From a virus, in IMG/VR virus record IMGVR_UViG_3300020469_000335, positions 1-20,277 of that record: a stretch of DNA of 20,277 bases; one strand, written 5' to 3'. Position numbers and translations under genes: made by a program. Of the stretch, positions 1 to 8,600 are shown in pieces. Position 1 is the first letter of the stretch. Each line of letters starts with the position of its first letter. A model generated the notes under the pieces. It searched no databases. It worked only from the letters and a program-made list of their open reading frames with translations, and had not been told where the DNA came from.

Positions 1-26
1 AGTAAAGAGAGTAGTCTTTCTTCCAT
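1..26 (-). CDS. Start of a further gene, cut by the window edge
   Basis: An ATG at 26 on the minus strand opens a frame that stays open to the window edge and gives MEERLLSL. It lies 30 bp downstream of the resolvase stop, in the same direction. Upstream is an AT-rich leader with a weak AGAA ribosome site. Only eight residues are visible, so the product cannot be named. The call rests on position and spacing in a packed one-strand gene block, and the ATG could be fortuitous. Confidence 0.35.
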
Positions 27-56
27 ATTGTTCTAAATATACAAAAAATATTTGAA

Positions 57-482
57 TTAACCAAAGAAATTTACTTTTTCTTTTTCATCTATCCATTCTT
101 GTGGGATTTCTTTTTTAGCCCATTTGAATCCGTTCTTCTCACACCATTGTGCATATGTGGTTTTAGAACCTTTGTATATTTTTCCATTTGGAGATTGTAA
201 TACGAACCTTAAATCCATATCAGGATTCTGTTCTTTGATTAGTAAATGTTTCTTTCTATCTTCAGGTAAGAACCATCCTTTTGATTCTATAAAGATATTG
301 TTAGGTAATCTAAAATCAGGTTTGTAAGAATGAGTAGTTGCTGGAATTGTATATGATACTTCATGCTCTTCGTATTCACCATCAATACCTTGCGATTTAA
401 GTTGTTCATCTATGCGAGTTTCCAACCCACTTTTGTGGCCTTTCATCTTTTGGATGTGAGACCAATTTCCTTTTTTATTCAT
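57..482 (-). CDS. T7 endonuclease I-like Holliday-junction resolvase
   Basis: A 141-aa protein of the phage T7 endonuclease I (gp3) type, which cuts four-way and branched DNA. T7 endonuclease I is about 149 aa. The PD-(D/E)xK-type active site is visible as Glu21 in SGLE, Asp56 in YKPDF, and Glu66 and Lys68 in FIESKG. These fit the T7 catalytic set Glu20, Asp55, Glu65, Lys67 with a constant offset of one. The C-terminal half has the family-like KIYKGSKTTYAQWCEKNGF stretch and IPQEWIDE. A purine-rich AAAGAATAAG precedes the ATG. It sits directly downstream of tail-type structural genes. In T4 the equivalent job, resolving replicative DNA before packaging, is done by the unrelated endonuclease VII (gp49). 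The family call is firm; the role in packaging is inferred. Confidence 0.9.
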   Translation of the reverse strand: MNKKGNWSHIQKMKGHKSGLETRIDEQLKSQGIDGEYEEHEVSYTIPATTHSYKPDFRLPNNIFIESKGWFLPEDRKKHLLIKEQNPDMDLRFVLQSPNGKIYKGSKTTYAQWCEKNGFKWAKKEIPQEWIDEKEKVNFFG

Positions 483-503
483 AACTTATTCTTTTTTTCT
501 ATT

Positions 504-2615
504 TTATCTTCTTAGGTCTTTACTAGGATTATATCCGTTTGGTTTACCTTTAGTGTTTTGAGGTCCTTCAGTATCATCTGGTGGTAAATCACCATGTGGT
601 AAAACATCAGGAGAATCCATATTAGCGTTTCCATCAATAGGTGGTTCATATGCTTCACCAAAATCACCATCAACTAAAATATCAGGTCTATCTAATTTAC
701 CCCAAACATATTTACTTGTAAGTTCACCATTTTCTTTTATTGATTGAACCTCAGTAATTGTAGCAGTGTTACCACTCATTAGAGAACCAGTACCTGGTGC
801 TCCAAACGGGCCATCCATATCCATTCTAACTTTAACAGTTATATCTACATCACTTCTATTTTGAATTGCCGATGCTAATTTACCAATCGCAACTAAATCA
901 CCATTTGGATTATATAATCCAATTGTTGTAAAGTAATTTCTAAAATCAGAACCAGTTACGAACCCTTTCATTTCAGAAGCTTCTACATCATTATTTATTT
1001 TTAGTGTTGGATTTTGTGATACATTAAATTCATCCGCCCCAACTTCACATAATACATTTAATTCATGTAATCGTTTAGATGATTTATATTTTGTTAACCA
1101 CCCATATTCAGATGAGTTTGGTACATCATCATTTTCGTTATCAACTTCGTTACCATAGTTCCATGTACCACTCTGTCCAGTCCAAATATATCTGTACTTT
1201 GGTCTTGGGTCTGATACTACCATTATTCCGTGATTGTAAAATACTTCACCAACAGTATCAGTTTGATATGCTGAACCTGTTACGAAATCATTATTTGCTA
1301 ATCCTTTGATTTCTGCTTCTGTTAATCCTTTGTTGTACATACGGAATTCATCTAAAGAACCACTTAAACTAGCAAAGTTTGATGTTTTATCAAATCCACC
1401 ATCAGAAATAAATCTACTACCTAATAATATATCATATGTATTAGAGATTCCTCTCATTATTATATTATCAATACTACCACTTGTTGGTAATGAACCAGTA
1501 ACTTCCTTTACACCATCAACCCAAAGTTCCATATGAGAACCTGTTTTATTAAAACATATGTGATGTGGTTCGTTATCGTTTATCTTAGTACCCGATGTTG
1601 CAAGTATACGTGTGATTCCGTTAGATAATGATATTCTAACTTTACCATTATTAGAACCTGCTGTTTGATTGAATACTTCTATATCAAATGGGAAGTTACT
1701 ACTTCCAACATTTCTTCTTCTAAGGATTTGATGTCCTTTTCTAGTAGTACCATAATCTTTTTGAGTACCTCTTTTGGATACTATTGAGTTATGAGTTCCA
1801 GATGCATCTGATTGAGATGTTGGTAATACAGTCCATACCGATACTGAGTAGTTGTTAGTTTCGAAAAACTTATAATTTGGTTTGTTATCGATTAATACAT
1901 ATGAATCCGAACCATTGAATTGTACCATTTTTCCAGATGGTAATTGAGTCGGGCCTGTTGTTTTTATACCATCTATGTATTTTAGATTCTTACCAACCCC
2001 ATTGTTTATGTAACCACTTCTATCTTCAATTATATTATCAAAGGTAGTTTCTCTATCAACAACCTCATCATTAAATCCCCAATATCCAATTAAGTTACCA
2101 AATGGAACATATGAACCTGTTGGTAGTGTTGTATCAATTAATTTACCATGATACTCATCTAACTTTATATCTTTGATTGTTATATTAGTTAAATCGCTTG
2201 ATGTAACTGAAGTATCTACTACTTCAATTGTTCCTGGCCTAACACCATCACCTAATCTATTATGTGGTATTGAAAATATAGATGCTGTCGCAAATAAATC
2301 TCTTTCGGTTCTAGCTCTATGTTTAAAAAACATTTGATTTAAACTAGCCCATACAACTTTCTGATGTTTAACTTTTAGAAAATCTGTTGAGTTGGAATTT
2401 AGGTTATCTAATTGGTCCGTTTCTCTATATGCTGGTAAACTAATTGACTCTGAAACATTAATCTTTTCACCGAAATTTGGGGATATACCTTTTATTACCG
2501 ATGTTGAATAATAGTCTTGCCTAAAATTCAAATCAGTAACTACCCACCTTTTATGGGTGTTGAATGGTCGTAATTGAATACCACCCCCGTTGATTGGTTT
2601 GTAAGCTGTTGCCAT
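504..2615 (-). CDS. Tail/fibre-type structural protein with an inserted LamG domain
   Basis: A 703-aa structural protein. Residues about 174-442 look like a LamG/concanavalin-like fold: it starts near LIGYWGFND, passes through MVQFNGSDSYVLI and HHICFNKTGSHMELWVDG, and ends with SGSLDEFRMYNKGLTEAEI. The flanks resemble the 360-aa neighbour upstream: residues about 88-135 match its 103-150 region, and YFTTIGLYNPNGDLVAIGKL (561-580) matches its YITTVGLYNSSQELLAVAKL (321-340). The simplest reading is a shared scaffold with a LamG domain placed inside it. LamG folds often bind sugars, so a cell-surface contact role is plausible but inferred. After residue 600 there is a tail rich in Pro, Asp and Gly ending in LRR. 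No strong ribosome site precedes the ATG. No transmembrane segment or signal peptide is seen. Confidence 0.8.
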   Translation of the reverse strand: MATAYKPINGGGIQLRPFNTHKRWVVTDLNFRQDYYSTSVIKGISPNFGEKINVSESISLPAYRETDQLDNLNSNSTDFLKVKHQKVVWASLNQMFFKHRARTERDLFATASIFSIPHNRLGDGVRPGTIEVVDTSVTSSDLTNITIKDIKLDEYHGKLIDTTLPTGSYVPFGNLIGYWGFNDEVVDRETTFDNIIEDRSGYINNGVGKNLKYIDGIKTTGPTQLPSGKMVQFNGSDSYVLIDNKPNYKFFETNNYSVSVWTVLPTSQSDASGTHNSIVSKRGTQKDYGTTRKGHQILRRRNVGSSNFPFDIEVFNQTAGSNNGKVRISLSNGITRILATSGTKINDNEPHHICFNKTGSHMELWVDGVKEVTGSLPTSGSIDNIIMRGISNTYDILLGSRFISDGGFDKTSNFASLSGSLDEFRMYNKGLTEAEIKGLANNDFVTGSAYQTDTVGEVFYNHGIMVVSDPRPKYRYIWTGQSGTWNYGNEVDNENDDVPNSSEYGWLTKYKSSKRLHELNVLCEVGADEFNVSQNPTLKINNDVEASEMKGFVTGSDFRNYFTTIGLYNPNGDLVAIGKLASAIQNRSDVDITVKVRMDMDGPFGAPGTGSLMSGNTATITEVQSIKENGELTSKYVWGKLDRPDILVDGDFGEAYEPPIDGNANMDSPDVLPHGDLPPDDTEGPQNTKGKPNGYNPSKDLRR

Positions 2616-2645
2616 GCGTAGTCATTATCGTTCTTAAAATATTAT

Positions 2646-3728
2646 TTAAAAGTCTAACTTAACTTTCACCAATACTTCATTCGAAAACGATTTTAGAATT
2701 GGTTTAGATAACTTAGCTACTGCTAATAGTTCTTGTGAACTATTATATAACCCAACAGTTGTTATATAGGATTTAGGATTATTTGCAAATGTTGGTTGTG
2801 CAAATGCTCCATTTGAACCTGATGTATATGATGGATTATTTGAGAAGTTATACTCACCATTCTTAGCTCTTACAAAATAGAATGTTGATTGTACTCTTTC
2901 TTCGTTTCTTGCAGCAAATCCGTTATTTGCGTTAATTACTGCTGAACCACTTAGTGATGTGTATAACTTAAATGCGTTATCACCATTAATGTTTGAACCA
3001 GTAACAGTACCAAAGTTTAATTTAGTGTTTAATGTATCAGCGTTTAATACAATCACACCTTGCTCTGGATAAACTTGTCCATAATAAGTTTTAGGTGAAT
3101 GAACTCCGTTTAAGATTGAACCTGAAACTAAGTTGTAAACTCTACCGATTTGTGTTGCTGCTTGTTGTGTATCACCACTATCATCAATTAGTTCGTGAAC
3201 TAAGTTTGAAGAATGAATGTGAACATTAGAACCAGTATTAACATTGTTAGCGATAGCAGTACCATCTAATTTTCCTAACGTAAGTTCGAAGTTTCCAGGG
3301 TCTAATCTATCTTTTAATCTTGCTCTGTTAAGATTGATTGCGTAAATGTGTTGAGATGCAACATCATTAAAACTAAATATTCTTTGATTATCTGGTAGTA
3401 GGATTTGTGCGTACTGAGAATAGATAGCGTTTGAAGGAGAATCTTCATTCTGTCCTAAAGAACCACTACCATCATTATGTCCGTATGTGATTGAAAACTG
3501 AGATTCTGATGTAGCATCTGTTGATACCTTATCAAAAATCTCGTAATAATATTGTTTTTGTGTATCTGATTGTGCAGAAGATGTAAAGAATGTAGTTAAC
3601 GTTCCTACGTTACCACTCCATAGACCTCTGGTCACTTTTTCTACACCACCTTCTACAACATCCCCTACTTTGAATGCCGTATATACTCTCTTTGATGTAT
3701 TAAACGAACCTGCTGGTAAAATTGCCAT
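2646..3728 (-). CDS. Virion structural protein, paralogue of the 703-aa neighbour
   Basis: A 360-aa protein beginning MAILPAGSFNTSKRVYTAF, preceded by a good AAAAGGGA ribosome site. It is rich in Ser, Gly, Asn and Thr with alternating hydrophobic residues, as expected of a beta-rich virion protein. Residues about 103-150 (IYSQYAQILL, then a segment ending RLDPGNFELTL) and about 214-230 (YYGQVYPEQGVIVLN) resemble parts of the 703-aa downstream protein. The C-terminal 80 residues, including YITTVGLYNSSQELLAVAKL, match it best. It therefore probably represents the uninterrupted version of that scaffold. A peripheral baseplate or fibre role is inferred from position and composition; no enzyme motif is visible. 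Confidence 0.75.
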   Translation of the reverse strand: MAILPAGSFNTSKRVYTAFKVGDVVEGGVEKVTRGLWSGNVGTLTTFFTSSAQSDTQKQYYYEIFDKVSTDATSESQFSITYGHNDGSGSLGQNEDSPSNAIYSQYAQILLPDNQRIFSFNDVASQHIYAINLNRARLKDRLDPGNFELTLGKLDGTAIANNVNTGSNVHIHSSNLVHELIDDSGDTQQAATQIGRVYNLVSGSILNGVHSPKTYYGQVYPEQGVIVLNADTLNTKLNFGTVTGSNINGDNAFKLYTSLSGSAVINANNGFAARNEERVQSTFYFVRAKNGEYNFSNNPSYTSGSNGAFAQPTFANNPKSYITTVGLYNSSQELLAVAKLSKPILKSFSNEVLVKVKLDF

Positions 3729-3752
3729 ATCTTATTCCCTTTTAAATTATCC

Positions 3753-4415
3753 TTATAATGTTGAATCTAATGTGTTACCTACTGAAATATCAGGATTGTT
3801 AGTAACAGTTAAATCAATTTCCGTACGTCCACCAGTTTCATTTCCTACAACAAATATTTTAGTTGATATATCAGTATTATCTGCTAATACCTTAGTTGTA
3901 ATTGTAAATGATTGATTTGTACTAATCGTAACACTTCTTCTATCTTCGTTAGCACCAACAGTATCTGAGTTGTTTGCTATACCACTTCCATCACCAACGA
4001 TACTTGCCGCATCTGAGTTAAGTAATGTAACGGTAAATCCTAACGTATCATTACCACCATTTTTAGTAGTAAGAGTTACAGATTGTTGTTGTCCACCTTC
4101 TTCTAAACTAATTGAGCTTGGGTTAGATTGAATGATTGGGATTCTAATTGTATTTTTTGGAAGTGTTAACAACTTATATCTTAATGAGTAGTTCTCATCT
4201 GTTACTGCCTCTACTATCGGCATGTTTTCAATTATGATTCCATAATAGTCTGAACCTAGCGGATGTGCTGGATTCCATAGTTCGTAATCTACTTCGTCAT
4301 CTGCCAATGCGAATTGACTGATTACAAAGAAGTCCCTACCCTTTGCTAATAACTCTCGACCTTTCTTAGTTAGAATAGCGTCTACTGTTATTGATGAATT
4401 ATCTAAATATCCCAT
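3753..4415 (-). CDS. Structural protein with a conserved-looking N-terminus and an Ig-like C-terminus
   Basis: A 220-aa protein. The first roughly 110 residues (beginning MGYLDNSSITVDAILTKKGR, then FALADDEVDYELWNPAHPLG) look compact and strongly patterned, and I associate this type of N-terminus with virion genes of T4-like phages from aquatic environments. Its function is not known to me. Residues about 112-212 are Thr-, Ser-, Asn- and Val-rich with alternating strands (SVTLTTKNGGNDTLGFTVTL, RRSVTISTNQSFTITTKV), consistent with an Ig-like beta-sandwich. AAAAGGG lies just before the ATG. It follows the longest gap in the window (75 bp), which holds the AT-rich element described separately, so it may head its own transcript together with the two genes after it. 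Confidence 0.75.
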   Translation of the reverse strand: MGYLDNSSITVDAILTKKGRELLAKGRDFFVISQFALADDEVDYELWNPAHPLGSDYYGIIIENMPIVEAVTDENYSLRYKLLTLPKNTIRIPIIQSNPSSISLEEGGQQQSVTLTTKNGGNDTLGFTVTLLNSDAASIVGDGSGIANNSDTVGANEDRRSVTISTNQSFTITTKVLADNTDISTKIFVVGNETGGRTEIDLTVTNNPDISVGNTLDSTL

Positions 4416-4443
4416 ATTATTACCCTTTTACAATTTGTTTTCT

Positions 4444-4460
4444 TATATAAATATTAAAAA
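4444..4460. promoter_or_regulatory. AT-rich 17-bp element, copy 1 (candidate late promoter)
   Basis: A 17-bp sequence, TATATAAATATTAAAAA on the plus strand, identical to the one at 16406-16422. It sits about 30 bp upstream of the start of the 220-aa structural gene, in the longest gap of the window. It contains TATAAATA (4446-4453), the T4 late-promoter octamer, but on the plus strand, facing away from the genes. Read on the gene strand it is TTTTTAATATTTATATA. Either a different promoter form acts on the gene strand or the resemblance comes from AT richness. The flanks also form a weak all-AT inverted repeat around a run of eight A. No terminator-like GC hairpin is seen in this gap. Confidence 0.4.
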
Positions 4461-4490
4461 AAATATTTTTACACTAACTTTTATAATTTT

Positions 4491-5594
4491 CTATCTTCTT
4501 CTGCTTTTTCTATCTTGCTTATCCATCTTTACAATGAAATCTTCTTCACTTTTATTGTTAGATAATGTTTGTCTTAATACTTCCAATACATCTCTCTTTT
4601 CTTCATAATTTTCAAATGGAGATTTTTGAGATGGTTTAATTAATATATCTGTAGATTTTGTTGCTCTTTCAGAATCAAAATCCGAATCTTCACTTTCAAC
4701 AATATCTCTATGAGGAATGATTGGTCTACCCAATCTAATCTCCATAGCTTTTACTTCTTTAATAGTTCTTTCAACTTCATTCAACCCATCCAATTCAGGA
4801 TTTCTATCCTTCTTCTCCTGTTGTTCTATAATTATCTCTTCTTCTAAAAAAGTTGAAACGTTTGCTTCTGTTTTGGTATTTGTAACCATTCTAATTTCTT
4901 TTTGCTTTCGTATCTTTTCTTCTTCAAGACGAATAACCATATTTTGTTTGAGTTTTTCTTTTTTAATTCTAATTTCTTCAGCTAAACGAATAGCTTCTTC
5001 TTTTTTCTTTTCAATATCTTTATCTTTGATATTTTTTTCACCAACGATATCTGGATACTTTTCTTTTAGATACAAATAAAACTCTATCTTCATTTGCTCT
5101 AATTCTTTTTTGAAAGCTATCCTTCGTTCTTTTTCATCTTCAAATGCTTCTTGAATCTTTCTGAATCGTTCATCTTCAATTGCTCTTCTTTCTTTTTCTT
5201 CTGCAAAGATTCTACGTTTATCTTCTTCGTTAAAATCTTTTGTATCCAATATTGGGTCTACTTTTATTTCAGTAGTTTTTGGATTTAATATAGCAGATAC
5301 AATTGAATTTACATTCCCATCATTTGTTGGTAATGGTTTTACTAAATTAATTAACTCAGCTTCTGATACTTTATCCTCTTTAGTAATTACTATATTATCT
5401 TCTAAAGGTTTTCCTGTTTTTACTAAAACTTCAGGTTCTTTTATAATTTTAGAAATCTTCGTAGCTTCTTCTAAAGGTCTTTTTGGATTTTTTATTAATG
5501 GTTTTGACATACGGTCATTCAATCTCTTTTCAATTAGATTGTTTAATCTACCCTTATCCCGTCTATCTCTAAATTTTATATTTCTTCTTGCCAT
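4491..5594 (-). CDS. Highly charged coiled-coil protein, function unknown
   Basis: A 367-aa protein very rich in Lys, Glu, Arg and Ile. A long heptad-like charged helix covers roughly residues 120-260 (pieces such as EEDKRRIFAEEKERRAIEDE and KKKEEAIRLAEEIRIKKEKL). Both ends are basic: MARRNIKFRDRRDKGR at the start and RKSRRR at the end. There is no signal peptide, membrane segment or enzyme motif. It lies between the 1600-aa structural protein and the Ig-like protein, 10 bp after the former. The C-terminus of the 1600-aa protein is a similar charged helix, so the two may interact. It could be a tail scaffold, chaperone or connector; I do not recognise a named family. TGGATAA precedes the ATG. 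Confidence 0.75.
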   Translation of the reverse strand: MARRNIKFRDRRDKGRLNNLIEKRLNDRMSKPLIKNPKRPLEEATKISKIIKEPEVLVKTGKPLEDNIVITKEDKVSEAELINLVKPLPTNDGNVNSIVSAILNPKTTEIKVDPILDTKDFNEEDKRRIFAEEKERRAIEDERFRKIQEAFEDEKERRIAFKKELEQMKIEFYLYLKEKYPDIVGEKNIKDKDIEKKKEEAIRLAEEIRIKKEKLKQNMVIRLEEEKIRKQKEIRMVTNTKTEANVSTFLEEEIIIEQQEKKDRNPELDGLNEVERTIKEVKAMEIRLGRPIIPHRDIVESEDSDFDSERATKSTDILIKPSQKSPFENYEEKRDVLEVLRQTLSNNKSEEDFIVKMDKQDRKSRRR

Positions 5595-5604
5595 TACTTA
5601 TCCA

Positions 5605-8600
5605 TTAAAAAGGTGAACCATTTTTTATATCAAATTCTTTTCTTCTAAACATCTCAGCTTCTCTTAGTTGTAATTCTTTTTTGTATCGTAAATCAAATTC
5701 ATCTGCTCTTGCATCTTCAATCTCAATCATCTTTTCAATCTTACGTCTGAATTCTCTAAGTTCTCTTCTGTATTCTTGCAGTCGTTTCCAATAAATATCA
5801 TCATCTACAACTAAATCTTTAATATCTAATACATCTAATCCAGTTGCAGTATCTACATCTAAGTTTCCTTCAGCTGCAGTTTCTGATGTATATAGTAGTA
5901 CATTAGGGTCTGCTTTGAATATTTCTATTACAGGTTTGCCATCAGGCGTATCTGGTGAATTAGTAGTTAAAGAATCAGATGTAGCCTTACATCCTAAGAA
6001 TCTTAAATTCTCTACCGATAATGGTAATTCATCTGTTCCTACTTGCGCTGGTTCTAATGATGATGAGTTTGGAAGTCCTAATGATGCCGATAACGCTGAA
6101 CTATAGAATAACTTAGTAATCTTAGCGTATTGAGCTGCTTTATTTTCTACAATAGTTGTTGCAATTGGATTGTAATTCCAACTACCATTAGAACCCGTAT
6201 TCCAATTTAAACCATAACCTACATCTGCTCCTGATTTATAAACAGGTATTACATATTTGTATTGAGATGGTGCGTACATATCTTTAATTTGTGGATTTCC
6301 AACATCCTCTACATCATCCTTTTGTGATGAAATAACAAGTAATGTAGATACATCGATTGGGTTACCTTCTAAAGTAAGTTCTTCTGAAGATAAAGTATAT
6401 GAGCTTGAAATTTCAGTTTCATATTGTTCTGTTTCAGCTGATAAACTATATGAGTTTGTAACTTCAGTTTCTAATATATGTTTAGATGCCGATAACGGTC
6501 TTTCCATAGTAGGAATGTGTGCATCGTACATTGGTCTTGTTTGAGTTACCTTAGTTAACGATTTAGCTTTTGGTCTTTCTAAGATATGTGGTTCAATCAA
6601 AATACCCGAGTTGTAATCAACTCTAGCGGGCATTGTTTGTCTGATTTGTTCAAATACCGACATATCGTATTTAGCAAGAATATCAATCGTACTATTGATT
6701 AAGTTTCTAGAACTATATTTTTTAAATACTTGTCTACGGATATAATCTAATTCTTCGTTTTGTTCGGTGTATCCACTTCTTTGGTCTGGATTACCAATAT
6801 AATCATCAATATCAAAATATCCCGTATGATTTATAATATCATCATTATACATTTTAGTAGCGGCTAAGTAAACACCAACCACATTTGAATCAACTGGCGC
6901 TGAATCGTATTGTGATTTTTCCATTTTGTTTTCAGGATTAAGAATACCAGTCAATGGGTTTGCTTCAGTTCTAACTTTATTGTTAAGGATATTGTTAGCA
7001 CCTGCTGATGGAACTTTTGTGTAATATTCCTCAGTAACACCAATCAAATCATCATTCTCAAAATTAAATAACGATGCAGTTAAATGAGAACCATTTACAG
7101 AACCTGTTATTTGTTGATTAGGATGTTGTGATAGATGTGAATCAGGATTACTAATTGTTTTTAAATTAGAATCTGGAATAAATCTAAACTTCAAATCAAA
7201 ATAAGATGAGGTTACAGAATTACCATGATAAGATTCTCTTGATAGAGTATGTTCATCAATAACAATATCTTTTAGTGGTTCAGCCCAATATCTTATTTCT
7301 TGAATAGAACCACTCATAGGTTGTGCACTACCCCATAATGTTGGAGCGCCACTTATTGTTCCAAACGAATTACCAAATTCAACAACACCACTACCAGTCC
7401 AAGCCGCATTATATGATGATTCAGTTGAACCATTAATCGATATACTTGCTGATTTACTTACTTGGATTCTATCTTTTCTGTTTCTTCTATATTGTAATTT
7501 GTAAACAGTATCTTTTGTTATATCATTTCCAGAGGTTTCTCTTTCTATCAAAAGAGTTCCCATATTAGAATCAAATAAATTTGGAACTGCTATAGATGCT
7601 GATTTATATCCACTACTACCACTTAGGTAGAAATGTATGTTACCTTTTTTGCTATAAAAATCAGTTGGGTATGTTGATTCAAACAATACTCCGAAATCAC
7701 TACCCTTACGAATAACACCAGTATGTCTGTTTAGGTTTTGAGCTACTTGTAATTCAATAACATCAATTGGGTTTGGTCCACCCACATTGATTGTGATATT
7801 ACCACCCATACCACTATGACTACTACAATAGTATTTTAAAGTAGGGGTTGCGTTTGATACTACTATTTGAACAGTTGAGTTAGCTTGTCCTTGCGTTCCA
7901 GTTACAGTAACACCAGTTGTATAAGATGAATTATCAGATGCTTTTTGGAATCTAAATGGATGTGAACCATTTGATGAATCACTTACATCGAATTTATAAG
8001 TGTTACCAGCTAACAATGTTAATGTTGGTTGTTTTACCTCATCAATTTCAAATACCCCATCAACTACTTTAACAACTTTAGTTATAGTTGAACCATTACC
8101 AGGAGTATTAGTATTAATTTCATATGTTACTGGATTTATATCTGCTACTTTATCCCAAGGAACTGTAATGTAATTATCTTTATCCATTCTTAAATGGTAA
8201 ACAAATCTATCATGTTCCCAATATGGTCTTACATCATGCTCAATTACAGGCCCACCATATTCTCTAATTGATAAGAATGTTTGTGGAATACCATATGTAG
8301 CTATTAATGCTTTAACGGCTCTTGCTGAACCTTTTGTTTTTAGAAGGTATGGGATATTGTTAACAATCCTTCTCCATACTTCATTGTTAATATCTTCGTG
8401 TGATTTAGATGGTAGTGAACCACTATTAGGTACATTACCGAATTTATCAGTTCCTAATCCAAACTCCCAAAGATTAGATGTATCTTTACCATGCGTTAAT
8501 TTCCAACCCATAGATTTTGCTACATCATAAAGAAGTTCGTTTGGCATACCATCATAAGGATGTTCTTCTCTTTCATTGATAGATGTTAATGCGTGTATGT

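Noticed and set aside
4451-4470. Possible Rho-independent terminator in the 75-bp gap
   Set aside because: The inverted repeat around the run of eight A is entirely A/T, so the stem would be very weak; it fits AT-rich promoter-like DNA as well or better.
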